From Mycteria americana (lineage: Eukaryota > Chordata > Aves > Ciconiiformes > Ciconiidae), in the NCBI RefSeq assembly GCF_035582795.1, contig NC_134365.1, positions 41,458,135 through 41,522,134 of the forward strand: a stretch of 64,000 bases of DNA, given 5' to 3'. A program made the position numbers and the translations under genes. This document shows, in pieces, positions 12,124 to 25,800 of the stretch (its first letter is position 1; each line of letters begins with the position of its first letter). Under the pieces are notes generated by a model that worked only from the letters and a program-made list of their open reading frames with translations, did not search any database and was not told the origin of the DNA.

Positions 12124-15100
12124 TCTCTTTCTGTCATGTAAATACACTTTGGCAATTTTATGTAGTGCACGGAGAGCCAGACATAAGTGTCTGTACATCT
12201 CAGTTCATTCGGCACTATTTGAGCTGAGGATTGTATGTCGGTGTACATTTTATTAAATGCAAAACTGAGAAACAGAGAAAGCTTCTAAGCCCGATGTCAG
12301 TGAACCACACAGTAAAAGCGCAATTATAAAACTATAATAAATATTTATGCACTTAATACATATTGTAAACTGTGCACATGCATGGAATAACAAAAGACTT
12401 AATACCGAAGCATTTTCTGCTTTGCAGATTACTTTAGGCTACCATGGCCCACCTGCTTTGGAAGCAAGATTATTTTCTTTTGTTAAAAGTGAACAATTTA
12501 AGATTTTCATGTGCATGAAGAAGCAGGCACTGACTTGCATCTGACAAGGAAGATGTACATGACATAGTGCGTCCAGAATCAATACATTCATGTGGTGTAT
12601 AATTGTCACTTCTTAGCAAGGGAACCTCCTCCCCTTCTATGGACAAAAACCTGAGGCTTTTTTGTACTCTTTACTAGGCTCGCCCTGATTCTTATTCTGT
12701 CAAAATAAACTCTGAGATATAAACTCTATTCCTCTGCAGGAAATAAAAGCTCTACAACTTTTTTTTTTTTTTGTGAATGGAAATAAAGACGGTTGAGAGA
12801 TAAGTCTAGGGGCTATAATTGTAGAAATGTATAAATGAAACTGTCAAATAATTCCTTTGAAGACACTTTTTAACGTGTATTTCAGAAAAGGAGCAATTTG
12901 TGTGACGCCAACCATCATTAATTGGAACTTCTGTGCCTTTGCTTTAATAAATTCGCTCCAGTTACTTGATCCTTTAAACTCTCCCATTAAGTGGAGTGCA
13001 CTTGTTAAGGGAATGGCGTGAAGCATGTGGTCTATGTGGAATTCTGCTTAAGTGCTATGTCTGTTGGTGAACAGAGAAGAGGTGCCCATCCACTTATGGC
13101 ACAAATATGTGACCTCCTTTCTGTGGAGAAGTGGGTGGAGAAGGAAAGCTGGAAAGGGTGACTTGGACATCTGTTTCTGTAGGGCTTGGTCATACCATTC
13201 TATGAATAACCTGATCTCATTCATCCACGGAACGGAGCATGTGAGTGATTCCCATATGGCTAAACAAGGGTTTTAAGGTAAGAATGTGCTTTTGAGTGCA
13301 GGATCAGTGTGATGAACATACACCAAGTGTGTGGTAAGCAGTGGCTTGGAAGAAGCTGCCAACAGAATAAAAAATACATCAGGATATGCGTCACTGGCAG
13401 GAATCTTTCAGCTGGAGCAGGTCGGAGAAGGTTTTCTGGGGGGATGCTCCAGCCCCTTGTCATCACAGGCCAGGACGTGTTTCCATCATGTGGGCAAATT
13501 AGCGGTCATCTCTCCATGTGACAGGAAGGTCCCTGAACCTCCCCCATGTACTCTCCTTACATAAGTGTTGTGTTTCCAGCCAGATGAGAGGACACCAAGC
13601 AGTCCTGGGCAGGGCGTGCAGCATGCAGCTGGCACCTGCCAGCCAGCCTCGGTGGTTTGCTTATATGGAGAAGGTGCTTCCTTCTGGCCATGTGAAGACA
13701 TGGTGTGGGGCTATGGGGAAAGAGGGCAGCAGGGCTGGCGAAACAATTCAATATCCCAAGAGAGGGGACAGAATCAGGTCTTGGGCCAAATTCAGTTGTC
13801 GCAGTAGAACAGACCATTCATAGGGACTGGAGGTTGCTAGCTCCAGTGCACAGTGAGGTACCTGTCAGTGACAGTTTGCCTCTTCAGGGATATTGTTCCT
13901 ATACTTTAAGGCACAAACAGAGATTGAGCAGGTGTACCGTGATTCTTCCTCATTTTTCTTAGTATTAGTTCAGCTATTATGCTGAAACTGTGATACACAT
14001 AGTATAAAAACATCACACATGGAGAATGTTAGACTGCATGCCCATTTCTAACAACATGATAGTACCCAGGGGCTGGTAAGTGGGTATAAGTGGGCACAAG
14101 CAAATCTAATCGTTAATGACGTCAAGAATATCCTACAGATCACACCTTTAGGCAGGCACAGGCTACAGCCAAAACCCGATTAGAAAGAGGTGCCTAAATG
14201 TGGTGATAAGTGAGGGCCACTCACCCCTGGGGAAAAAAAAACCCCAACAAAAACCTCTGTTTAACTGCACCTTTGCTCAGCTGGTCTGTCCCAACCTGAG
14301 CACCCAGAGGAGGCTGTCTGACACCCATGCCAGGTGGGGGGAGCAGTCTCCCAGGCAGCAGCATCACTCGCCTTTTAGGTGTCAGCCTAGTGCCCCAGGC
14401 ATGCCATGCCTGCAGAAACCACAGCCAAACTGCTGGCACACCCAGCCTGTGCCCATCATTACAGCTTCCTTCTGTGGGTATCAGTAAAGTGAGGTCTTGG
14501 CGCATAATTGCTACCAAAAAAAAAAAAAAAAAGCAAAGAAAAATGGTAGCGAGGCCGTGGTCTAAGGGATCTACCAAAACAGTGGGGCCTTAGGAGTTAC
14601 TTCGGCCATAAATTGAAGCTGTCTCCAAGGATAAGTTGAGGGATTCAGTTCACACTGGGCAGCAGGTCTTTTGATGTGACTCATAATTTAGTAGCTAGAG
14701 AATATGATCTCTTCTACAAACACATAATGTATGTACAATTTTACACTAGGTATTAATTGTGTAATTGTATGTCCCCTTTTTAAATGCAGCAACAGGTAAA
14801 ACTGTTCCTGAGCAACAATTTTAATGCTATTTCTTTGAAAACCACAACTACTGTGGTTGCAATTCCATGCCCAGTTATGAAACGGAGTACCTCCTGTCCA
14901 TAGTAATACATGTCAGAGGGAGGCAAGAGAAGGATTAGTGTTTTATGCCAACCCGATTCAGTAAGTGAACTCAAGTTACCTAAACCACATGAAATCCTAG
15001 GGTAGCTCATATGGTTTAAGGTAGGATGTCCAAATACCCTGCTGGGCTGATAGGCTTAGGCTTAGAGAATTCCTAAAGGAATCTGAAATAATTTCTGTTC

Positions 15101-15328
15101 AATATAGTGACTGCTGATGCAAATTAGTTATATCTTTATCTTACACTGAAAAATAGAGGAGTTTCAGCTTCAAATTTGTTCTCTGCATGTTAGACAAGAA
15201 GATTGCTTAAATGGCAACAGGGCATCTCCCTGAGATAGCGAGATATCTCAAGACCAACCACTGGTTGATGGAGGCTTCCGGTCAGCAGAAGACATGGCAA
15301 ATGGGCTCCCTGAAGAGACAAAATCTAC
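12124..15328. other. Unique spacer between two inverted solo LTRs
   Basis: About 3.2 kb with no retroviral gag, pol or env-like reading frame, so the two LTRs do not delimit a provirus. It contains a T14 run at 12759-12772 and an A17 run at 14516-14532. A GC-richer patch at 13300-13850 has overlapping short open frames on both strands and no recognised product. A perfect TGACGTCA octamer (CRE-type) sits at 14117-14124, but one octamer in 64 kb is weak evidence of function. Confidence 0.7.
14516..14532 (+). repeat. A17 homopolymer
   Basis: Seventeen consecutive A residues. I see no LINE or processed-gene body directly upstream, so it is listed as a simple repeat rather than a retroposition tail. 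Confidence 0.9.
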
Positions 15329-15333
15329 AACAC
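15329..15333. repeat. 5-bp target-site duplication (left) of LTR 2
   Basis: AACAC directly precedes TGTGCTGG and is repeated at 15924-15928. It differs from the GATGC duplication of LTR 1, so the two insertions were separate events. Confidence 0.85.
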
Positions 15334-15923
15334 TGTGCTGGTTTTGGCTGGGATAGAGTTAATTTTCTTCAGAGTAGCTAGTATGGCGCTATGTTCTGGA
15401 TTTGTGCTGGAAACAGTGGTGATTTCATTGCTGCTGAGCAGTGCTTACACAGAGTCAAGGCCTTTTCTGCTTCTCACCCCACCCCACCAGCGAGGAGGCT
15501 GGGGGTGCACAAGGAGTTGGGAGGGGACACGGCTGGGACAGCTGACCCCAGCTGACCAAAGGGACATCCCACACCATATGGCGTCATGCTCAGCATACGA
15601 AGCTGGGGGAAGAAGAAGGAAGAGGGGGACATTCAGAGTTATGGTGTTTGTCTTGTGTGATGGAGCCCTGCTTTCCTGGAGATGGCTGAACACCTGCCTG
15701 CTGATGGGAAGGAGTGAATGAATTCCTTGCTTTACTTTGTTTGTGCACACGGCTTTTGCTTTACCTATTAAACTGTCTTTATCTCAACCCACAAGTTTTC
15801 TCACTTTTACTCTTCTGATTCTCTCCCCCATCCCACCAGGGGAGAGAGCTAGCAGCTCTCTTATCGGGGAGTGAGCGTGTGGCTGTGTGGTGCTTAGTTG
15901 CCGGCTGGGGTTAAACCACGACA
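15334..15923 (+). mobile_element. Solo LTR of the same avian ERV family, plus orientation
   Basis: A 590-bp element from TGTGCTGG to CCACGACA, flanked by AACAC duplications. It carries ATTAAA at 15767-15772 followed by the same U5 sequence as LTR 1. The position of the TATA box seen in LTR 1 has decayed here (tatataaa has become catacgaa), so its promoter is probably weaker or dead. Compared with LTR 1 it lacks two short segments of about 20 bp and has an extra segment of about 20 bp near the U5 end. No retroviral coding sequence adjoins it. The open frame 15335-15721 runs through the LTR and is not a gene. Confidence 0.88.
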
Positions 15924-15928
15924 AACAC
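15924..15928. repeat. 5-bp target-site duplication (right) of LTR 2
   Basis: AACAC, a direct copy of 15329-15333. Confidence 0.85.
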
Positions 15929-18439
15929 CTATCAACATTTTGTCAAAATTAGGTAGATTAAGAATTTATTTTCTTCAGATCAATTTTCACATTTAAACCC
16001 ATTCTGTTTGATTATCTATTCATTCATAAGCAAATACTTTTTCCCCATAAGTCCTTTTCCTTCCATAATTTTCCTTTCTGGCTTCTCAGAAAAAAAAATC
16101 ACGGCATTTGAACTCCCTTGTGCCAAATTAGGAATTAACCAGGAGGATATAAATTACTTGTCAGTAGTGGACACGACTGGTAAAGAGTCAGGTGCCACGC
16201 TGCAACCTTTTGGATATCTGGTTCCCATCTCCTGAAGTGAAATGCTTAACTCTCCCATGCACTGTGCCCCAGAGTGGCAACCAAAGAGCCACCCCACAGA
16301 AGTGGAAAACCAAGCACAGTTACTCACAGGAACCAGGTCAGAGTTACTCAAGAGGAACCCATTCAAAGCTGCTTTTTCAACACCAGTGGAGCTCCAGTGC
16401 TGAACTCAAGCTGATAGACAGGCACCACCATTCTCAGCTTAAATTTGTCTCTCTCGGGTAGTCCCTGACACCCATTTGATCAAAGAACGGGACTGACAGC
16501 TTTCTCTTTCCTTGAAATTTGGAATTAATAAGAGAGATTTGTGTAAAAAAACCCCCAACAGTCCCGGGAACAGGAGTCAAACTAATGGTTTTGTCTCCAT
16601 GCTGAAGGTCCCAAGCACAGGGCTACAGCCCTGGTGGGGCTGCACCATCACGAAGACCCCTGAGACCGCCGAGCCCTGCTGTTCTTCCCAGTGGCTCCGA
16701 GACACACCTGCATGGGAAGAGCAGAACATTCACTGATAGCAACAGTTATTCTCCTGTCTTTTGGGTGAGAGTGGCCCTGTTTCACTATTTCTTTGTCAAC
16801 TTTCCTTGTCCAACCTTCCTGTTCGTTCGGACTCTTGCAGCAGATGTGGGCTCAAGTCCCTTCTGGCTGAGGAGGTCCTAAGATGATAAGGATTTGGAGG
16901 AGGAGGATAACAAGTGGCTTTTTACCTTTAGGTAAGAAGTTAATGGCAGGAGAAGCACTGTTTGACATTTTATTAAGTGGGCACTGGAGGGTGCCCTCTG
17001 TACTTGGCTCCTTCTCTGTGCAGAAATAACTTCAGTGGGAATTTTGTGGCCACAATTGTCAGGCACAGAGTCTTATTGAAGTGCACCTCTGCACTTCAAC
17101 ACTTGCTTTTTCTTCTTTTAAACAAATAGAGAACAGTATTTGAAAGGTTTCTTTCTGGCTGTATTTATCTACTGTACCTTTTGCATCATTTACATCATTT
17201 GAAGCTGTTTGTAGAAAACGTACTTGCAGCACTTTTGGGAATTGAAGCATGGAAGGAAAGAAAATTACATGTTTATCTTTATTTGATTTCTTAATTTGCG
17301 AATCAGGGATAAGTTAATTAATTGACAAAGAGGTTTTAGATTTATCCCATTAGCAGTTAGGGCTGGGACTGCTGAGCAGTTAACTGTTTTTGACATGTCC
17401 AGAACCTGAGAAGATTGGTTTCTGTTACATACTGTTTTTTCTCACTTTTGGCTAAGGTACTTTTATATCTGTTTCAATATTTTTGCTAAGTAGTGAGAAT
17501 GTTAATATTAGCTAACAGGAAGGGATCTCTGCTTCCAGTAACTTATACTGAATGATTATTTTGCTGGGAGAGAACGAGATGATTTTATACCACAATTACA
17601 TAGCTCTGATTCCGTACCTTCTCAATAGTTGGCAGTGTTGAGATTCAGGGTTCTTGCTAGATTCTGCTAAGAGACAGCTAACGGTCAGCTTATAAGAATT
17701 AGTAGTAGTATTGCAGAATGCTAATAATACCAATAACTAATAATTAGCTTTTTGTCTGGTGATAATTCTTCAGAAATCTAATCAACAAGCACTGACTCCA
17801 TTGTGCTAAGTTCTGCACCTAAAATTTATGGTCTAAATATCCAAGGCAGCCAGATAAGACATCTACACCTAATTCAATGTCCTCTGTGTTCTGTATGTTC
17901 TGTAGAAAGATCACTAAGTGAAAGCATCTATGAAATGCTGTGAGGTTCCTCCACAGCCAAACTCTTGCTCTGGCACAATTGTCCATATGTCCTTCAATTT
18001 CTAATCCCTTTTCCAGGCCAGCCGTGCATTAGGTATGTAGTAGGAAAACTCAAAAGTATTTTCGTATTCCATTCAGATCTCAAGTAATTTAATCAAAACC
18101 CTAAAGAGTTACACCCAGACTTGGTTTGGCTCTTTATATTTAGCATAACCTAATACTAGGGCTTTATTTCCTCCTAAACTATCTCATTGAATGCTGCTAT
18201 AAATTATTCTGCTTTTAGCAAAGCATTATTTCGTCTTGGGCTCATGTTTTGTAACTTTCGGAATCAAGAAAAGGAAGAATTTTTTCAGCTTATTTCCAAG
18301 ATTTGCTTAGGTAAGCTTTATGATATGCTTGCAAGATTTGAAACAACAATACATATCTTGAGGGGTAGAAGGACATCAGTGACATTTCATATTGCCCTGA
18401 TCACAAAGGGAATATATTGCATAGCTTAATTCCCCTCTG
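15929..18439. other. Intergenic, no gene recognised
   Basis: Mostly AT-rich unique sequence. Around 17,270-17,330 there are closely spaced TTAATTAATTG-type homeodomain cores, and 17,690-17,760 is rich in TAATAA-type triplets. All open frames are under 90 codons and unrecognised. Confidence 0.65.
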
Positions 18440-19215
18440 TCATAGGATTATGGGGTAGTTTGGGGCCTCAGGAGGCCTCTAGCCCAACCCCATGCTCACA
18501 GCAGGGTCAGTTACAAGGTCAGACCAGGTTGCTCTGGGCTCTACCCACAGTGTGGGCTTCAAAACGTCCAGGGACAGAGACTGCACAGCCTCTCTGGGCA
18601 GTTTGCTTCACTGCTTAGTTGTCCTTGTGGGGAGACATTTCTTCTGTCCAGTCTGAACCTCTGTGGTTTCACCTTATGTCCATTGCCTCTCAGCCTCCAG
18701 ACACACACTGCTGGGAAGAGCCTGGCTCCATCTCCTTGATAAGCTCCTCATAGGTGCTGGGGGCTTCTGTGTGGTCCCCCCAAAGCCATTCCCTCTCCAG
18801 GGGAACAAGCCCCAGTCCCTCTGCCTGTCCTCACAGGACACATGCTCCAGCCCAGCCATTGTGGTGGCCCTCCCCTGGACTCTCTCCAGTCTATCGGTGC
18901 CTTTCCCATACTGGGGAGCCCCAAACTGGATGCAGCACTCTAGATGTAGCCTAACAGCTGCTGAGTAAAGGGAATAACCACTTTCCTTGATCTGCTGGCT
19001 GTGCTTCTGCTGACACAGCCCAGGGCACTGTTGGCCTTCATCGCTACCAGGGCTCGCTGCTGGCCTGTGCTCAGCTCGCTGCCCACCAGCGCTCCCAGGA
19101 CCTCCTCTGCAGAGCTGCTCCCCAGCCTGCCTTGTTCCAAGGGTTTCTTCCTCCGGGGCTGCATTTGTCCCTGTTGAATTTCATAAGGCTCCTGTTGGCC
19201 CTTTATTGGAACTTG
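18440..19215 (-). mobile_element. CR1 LINE fragment, 5'-truncated, minus strand
   Basis: The plus strand starts with a degraded copy of the CR1 3' end, reading outward from the tail. It continues through sequence that, read on the minus strand, resembles the C-terminal part of CR1 ORF2. The minus-strand translation of 18940-19164 resembles the CR1 segment around 'selntgqq.a..a.kanga..c', and further on comes the 'WTEE.. ' region typical of the 3' part. Frameshifts and stops break the frame, so it is inactive. About 775 bp remain. It is fairly diverged, and the inner edge near 19,215 is approximate. Confidence 0.85.
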
Positions 19216-22200
19216 ACCTTAGGCAGAGCTGGAAATGTAGTGGGAAACAATTGAAAGGAAGCAATTGAATCGAAAAGTTGCTCTTGAATCATTCAGGACA
19301 GAAATTTAAATACATTAAAGGGAGGAAGAATGTGCAAAGGTATTCCAATGAATCCTTGAAATACCTTGAAGTACGGAGACAGAGTCTTTCACCAGGCTGT
19401 GTATGGTGTTAAGTGTAGTGTAAAACCTTCTGCTGAAGAAGCAGAGCAGGAAAAAATTCATTAGTTGTGACAGCACAGAGCCCCATATCTAGCAGCGGTC
19501 AGCTACATAAAGTGAATGTTAGGCGTCTGAGGTGATAGGAGGTGCTGCGTATGCCCTCACGCATATATATATGTATACACAGCGTGTTAGAATAGGACTG
19601 ACAAAATGTTGATGGGATGGGCCTGCACATGGGTGGGAGCATATGCCTAGAAAATCCCCTACTTGTCATAGCAATTCATTAAAATCAAGCAAAACAAATG
19701 GAGGCACTTACTTTAGGTCCTGAGTATAAACAAAGTTACACAGGCATAACTTCATTGTTCTACTCGCTCCCTAAATTAGGCCTTTTTTGAGAGTTATTTA
19801 GGATTGAGGAAGGACATGAATTTAAAGTGAAATAGCTATTCTAATTTTTCATGTAAACAAGCTCTTATTTGATTTTTCTCTGTAATTATTCAGTAGGAAG
19901 AAAATTAAAGACTATATTCCCTATCAAAAACCTTTATTAAGTGTTTGGCCCAAATGACTCGATTGTATCATTTTAATGAATACAGAAAAAATTAATCAGC
20001 ACAAAAATTCATTAATTATAACATGGCAGAAAGCCACTGAAATAGACAACAATGGTTCTTTAACAGACAGATAATTACTCAGACAGACTATTTCAAAGCC
20101 ATCTTGCAAATGTATCCAATGTGTGGGCAACAGATTCACCAGGGGTTCATAAAGCTCTCTCAGTGCTTTACATATACTCCTACATATTTCAGGAGCAGTC
20201 ACCCTGCTAAGGCTGGCTTATTCTACGGTAGTCTACGTACACAAAAGGCAGAATTTACTACAAAAAGGGGATCCTGATTTTAGGATCCATCTCTCTTTTC
20301 ATAAACACAACTTGATCAAAATTGAAGACTTTGTGAAAAAAGATATTGCACATAAAAGAAAGCCAAAAAGAGTCTGAAAATTGATACAATTTAAAGCCAC
20401 ATCAGTGCTACCAGCTACTGCAGCCCTCACAAGTGAGGATTAAGTTATATGTCTGTGTGGATGACGTATTTTACATCTGCAGAACTCAGGACACTATGTT
20501 TTTTTCTTGAATGCAGTTCCTTTCTTGGTCCATTTGTTCCAATAAATGGACAGCCATCAACTTCTGAACCAGAATCCCAAACAATAGGTAATATCAAGTG
20601 CCTGAAATCTTAAAAGCCACTCCCAGCTGCTCAGACAAGAGAAATCCTGAAGAAGAAAACTGGGACAGAGTGTCAGGAAAAACATCCTGAAGAATGAAGT
20701 GGTTCAAAGTGCATGTTGGCTTCTTGCAGAGAATGGGCAAGCCGCACTATTTTTTTGTCTTTAAATCTTAACTGATCAAAACATAGTAGCAGGACTGTCA
20801 TGTCCAAAAAATCAGGGCATGTGGTTTAGAAATTAAGAGATAATATTTTTAGTTTAAAAAAACCTCCAAATAGCAGGATCATTTTAGTCACCTTCAGGTT
20901 TGTGGGGTTTTTTTGAGATTTCTGATACCAAGCTTTTCTCTTCAAGCAGTTAGGCTAGAAACTAATTTTTTTTTCCTCATGAATGCTAAGATTCACTATC
21001 AGTGCTGGCACTGCCTGGGAAGCATCAGATGGAGGAAGACCTGGGCTAAGCCTGAGAGAGGCTGGAACACTAAGACTGCAGTGGACACCCCTGCACTGAT
21101 GTGTGGCTGGAAGACCTACTGGTGATTTCCAGGGGCCAGGTCTTCAGATGGTCTAAAGCTGGTTAATTCTGAAGAAGTCAATGGAGCTGTGTTGATTCAC
21201 ACCGTCTGGGTATTTGGCTAAATCGTTCCCTGGCAGAGTTACAGAGCTATAAAGGTGCCAGCACTCTTCCATCATCACTCATTGTGGGTTGATTCTATAT
21301 TTGCTGAAAGAAAACAATAATTGAGGCACTGATATTTGCTTGACAGATAATACTCATGGCAACAATCTCTCAGGCATTTATTGTGTACACAGTTATTGAG
21401 AACACTGACAGTTTTCCTTCACTTGATGATATAATAAAATACTACAATTAGTACAAAATGTACTCAGCATTCAAAATTTAGTCGTCCAGTGATATTCATT
21501 GTTCTTGTGATTGACAGATTTTAGTGGAGAAGGGTGAATTTACTTAAGTGGTATTTGCATATGTTTTTCAATTGATGCTGATTGATTTGAAGTAGCCAAA
21601 TGTGATTTCTAGATTTTTGTTTCCTTACCAGGACTACTTACATTTGTTTTGAGGTTTCCCATTAATCCATGTAATCTATTTTTGAGTAAATTGCTATTTA
21701 TTTCATCATGGATATAGGTGCAATTCCTGTGATGAGCAAGTGCTTGTCTTTTGGTCCAGCGGTATGTCACTGAAAGGAAACAATGACTCGTCTCTGCATG
21801 CTTTGCGGGCTTTGAGATCACAAGAATAGGAAGTAAGGTCAGTTTTCTAAGCAGAAGGAGGCTGCACTAGCACCACGACATTCCCAGGAACAAGGCTGCT
21901 TTTCTAATTTTGTTATAGTCAAGTGCTGTGACAGTGCGATGGTATCTAATGGAGTGAATAGTAGGAAGAGGACGCTGTTTGTGCTATGGAGACAGAAATG
22001 GCAGAAGGAACCCCCAGAGGATCAGTGGGGGAGATAATGACACCCAAGACCCTGGCAACGCTTCCCTGTTACTGCCTAGCAGAATATTCGGTGGGTTTTG
22101 GTTGCTTCATTTACTATCAGCCACTTTCCATAAAGCATTAAATTGCCACGTAAGCCTTTAGATAGCTAGCTAGCTATAGAACAAATGCATGCAAATCATT

Positions 22201-22437
22201 ATCAGCATGAGCTCAGGGTGCTTGCTAAGGTGCATCCTCACCAGATATTTAACCCAGGTGAGAACTCAGCTCTGAGGCTTGAAACTTGTATAAATCATTA
22301 AAGCTCCCCAGCATACGGGACATCACCCCTTACCTCAGTGCCCTCGGAGGTCAGAGTGCAATAGGGAGGTTAGGTTCACTTCTGAATGGAAATAAGAGAA
22401 AGGCATTAAGAAACTGCTGTTTGCTGCAGCAAAATCA
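19216..22437. other. Intergenic, no gene recognised
   Basis: AT-rich unique sequence with no frame over about 75 codons. It includes a short hairpin near 20,268-20,290 (GGATCCT / AGGATCC arms) and a small GCTAGCTAGC-type palindromic run near 22,160-22,178. No repeat family was recognised with confidence. Confidence 0.65.
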
Positions 22438-22860
22438 TTGCTAATCCTGGAATTGCAGAATGGCAGAGTGGGGAAGGGACTTCTGGAGGTCGTTTGGTCC
22501 AAGCCCAGGCTCAAAGCAGGTCCATTGAAATCAGATTGCTCAGGATCTTGTCCAGTCAAATTTTTAGTATCTCTGTTGATGAAGATGCTACATCTTCTCT
22601 GGTCAAACTGGTCCAATGTTTGACTGCCCTCAGGGTGAATTTTTTTCTCCTAGTTTCTAATTGGAGTTTCCTGTGTTGAGACTTGTGCCCTTGCCTCTCA
22701 TCCTGTCTTTGGGAAGAGTCTGTCTCTGCCTTCTCTGTACACTTCTGTTAGGTAGCTGAAGACAGCAAGAAGACTCCTCTTTAGCAGTCTCTTCTTAAGA
22801 TTGCATAAACCCAGCTGTCAGCCATTCCTTGTATGCCGTGTGCTCCCAACCCCTGCTAAG
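22438..22860 (-). mobile_element. Old CR1 LINE fragment, minus strand
   Basis: The plus strand shows the order of a reversed CR1 3' region: a tail remnant with 'ggaagggacttctggaggtc' near 22,473, then the clauses equivalent to 'tggtccaa(c)cc', 'ttgactgccctcagggtgaa' near 22,620, 'cttgtgccct...' near 22,683 and 'cccagctgtcagccattcct' near 22,810. It is much more diverged than the CR1 in the TRHDE intron, with insertions and deletions, so it is an older insertion. Part of the frame 22801-23286 overlaps its end; that frame has no ATG start and is not a gene. The inner edge is approximate. Confidence 0.75.
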
Positions 22861-25800
22861 GTCCAGGAAAAAGAAGTGAAGCACAAGGACTCTTCCCTGC
22901 TCTTCCTTCCCTCTTCAGTTCCTGGGTGCTCAAACCAGGTATTGGTGCTGGTGCTGGAGGCCAGGGGTAAGGAGGACGAGAGGGACTACTCAGGCAGGTA
23001 TGATCTAAGCAGGCTGCTGGGGCCTCTGCCTGTGACTGCAAGAAATCAGATTGCAAGCCCAGGCTTAATGGGAAGCAACCAATTAGGGAGTATTGCATGC
23101 AAGGCTCATCCTGATTTGGGCCAGAGCCTCAGCTCAGAGTCACACAAGCTCTTTGAGAAAAGAGCTGGTTCTTTCACTGTAAGACTTCTCTGCAGCACGG
23201 CAGATACTGATAAAAATTTTGACCATGCAACACGTCATGTGCAGATGCTGTTTATGTTCAGCACAGGTATTTTTAGAATAATTTAAATACAGTTTTAAAA
23301 GATGTTATTGTAACTCTTGCTTGTATTCTTCCACTTGCAAGTCCATACTGAGATGTACAAAGTATGTACCAAGCAAAGAGGAGCGATGTGCACTGATGGT
23401 ACAAGGACTCATTCAGTGCACCTCTGACAAGGCTGGATTCAATGAGGCAGGCTGTCTTCACAAATAAATAAGCCATGCATGCCCATCCAGCGCAGCAAAC
23501 GTTTCTTCCAGTCACTGCATGACTGTGTTGCTAAATACAGAATATCTGACGGTGTAAGAGGAGTTTAGCTTCAGAGGTGAGGTTTCAATTCTACCAAACT
23601 CATTCCCATTCCTTAAACTTCCACAAGCTTGACTGGGATAAGGGGGATGGAGAGGAATGAAGCGGTGGCTCAGTTCTTCCCTGCCTCTTCCCCATCCTGC
23701 GCAGCCGGGTCTGCGGGATGGGAACTGCACACCCTGTCCCTTAAGACATGTTGGAGCGGCTCCATTCCCTTGGAGCTCCCACAGCCGGTGTACAGATTGC
23801 TTGGTTAACACTCTTTCCTGGTACTCAGAGTAACTGCTCCAAGACAGCGATACCCAGCAGCTTTCTGGGGGCTCGTCTCCTTGTAAAAATCCAATGAACA
23901 TCTGAGGAGACATGGCAATTTCTTACGCCTGTCAGATTATTCAGTTGCCAATGCACAGCGTGTCACAGAAGCATTTTCAATAGTAGGAAGTAAAGTCTGG
24001 TTAATCTCTGTAAAGCCCAGAAATAGTTCTCCAATCATCCCAGTTTAATGGGTGATTCTCGTGCAAAGATAGCAATGTCTACAAATTTAAGGTAGCTGTG
24101 GATTAACTGAGATACAGGGGCTTTCATGGCACGATCTAGTGAATCATAAAGTTATGCATGTACAAGCAGTTTTTAAATTTCGGTTCAAACATCAAATTGC
24201 CGTGCAACATCAACATAACTTTGTCACAATGTTTAGTGGGAAACACTTAGAGCAAAATATTACCCTCTCAGCCAAATATGTGTCAGAGAGAAATATTCAT
24301 GTCTTTTGGTATGGCTGTAGACATAAACTGGAGCTAAGAAAAAAATACAACATTTTTAATATAAGTAGTTATTTTAGGTTGATTTTTTAATGAAATATTT
24401 GACAACCCTGGAGTACAAATATCATTATTTACTGCAGGATTTAATTAAAAGATGCCTATTTTTGGCAAAAAGTAATACATCTGTCCTGAAATATCAGTGC
24501 TACTGTACGCAGGCAAAATAAATAAGGAAACACAACTTTGAAGTCCACATTTATTGTATGTATGCTTTGAAGTCCTATTTATGGGCCAAATTCAAGAACT
24601 TGCAGAGGAGGTCTCTGTGGATGAGGATTTTGTACGGTAGGGTGGGAGAAGCAAGTAGGATCCCCATGAGACTCCTGTATCTCTTATTGCCACCTCCTTT
24701 TCTCCCATGGGGGATGGCTGGTTGCTCCACATAGTCATAGAGTCTTATTTAAAAACCAGCAGGTTTTCAATCCTCTTCTGCCCTACCCTATAACTGCACT
24801 TCACTGTCCGGTGAGTTGGAGTCATCCATATGAAGAAATTGGCAGGGTTTGGCCCCAAACCCTTGTTGCAATAACCTGCTGATATGTAAGTAGGTAACTG
24901 TAACTTACACTCAGTTGTGGGCAGGGGCCTTGTTAGGATTCACGGAACTTTGGGTCTGGATTGAGGTGACCATGGGTCTGCAGAGGATTCCCTTAGTGGG
25001 AGCTGGAAATCCTGGTGAACCCATGTGTTGTGAAGGCAGGCAGAGGAAAGGAGAGCTCCCAGCACTGAATGTCCTAAAAGGAGAAAAATACACATTTCAC
25101 TGATAAGATGGTGGAATTGGCTGGCTTTTGGAACAGATGTGGCCCTCTCAGTGAGCAAACCTGTTACAGCAATAATCTGGATGAGTTCTCCGCTGATGTC
25201 CTTAAAGTGAACTGCTGGCCAGAAATGTTTGTTATACAGAATACCAGCCAGGATAGAAAAGAACATGTGCGATGCACACCTTCTTCCCTTGAAAACAATG
25301 CCACACTGCAGGTGCGTAAAAAGCCAGTGTATTCAAACTTTCCCGATCAAAGTGCATAATTGCAAGGGTAGGCTGTATGCATTCATATGGAAAATGTGCA
25401 ACGCTCCCATCAGCTACAGGAGAGTCAGGGCTTCCCAGAACTCCTCTCCAAGTGATCTTAATGGATGAATACCACAAATTTCATCCTCTGCTTCTTCCAG
25501 GTGCTTTTTCAATAGCACTGCTGGAGAGAATAGCTTTCGTTCACACAAGTGGCCTCAGTTTCCAGTCAACATATTGCTCATGCTGACACTCTGAAGGGGA
25601 ATCTGAAAGAAGGAGGGTCCTAATCCTGTTTGTATTCAAGCCCAAGGTAATCTGTCCTTGGCTGGCACATGTGTTGCTGTCTGCATCAGCTTAAGAGGGT
25701 ATAAAAATGCTGCTGACAGCTCCCCTTAGGGTTTCCCTTAGGAATTCTTACAATGTGGGATAATTATCAGGGCTCTGGGGAAGCCGGGAGGGAGCTCCCT

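Noticed and set aside
14117-14124. Perfect CRE palindrome TGACGTCA
   Set aside because: About one such octamer is expected by chance in a window this size, and nothing nearby suggests a promoter.
11528-15923. LTR pair as the two ends of one provirus
   Set aside because: The LTRs point in opposite directions, have different target-site duplications, and enclose no gag, pol or env-like sequence.
22801-23286. 161-codon open frame
   Set aside because: It does not start with ATG, partly overlaps an old CR1, and has no recognisable domain.
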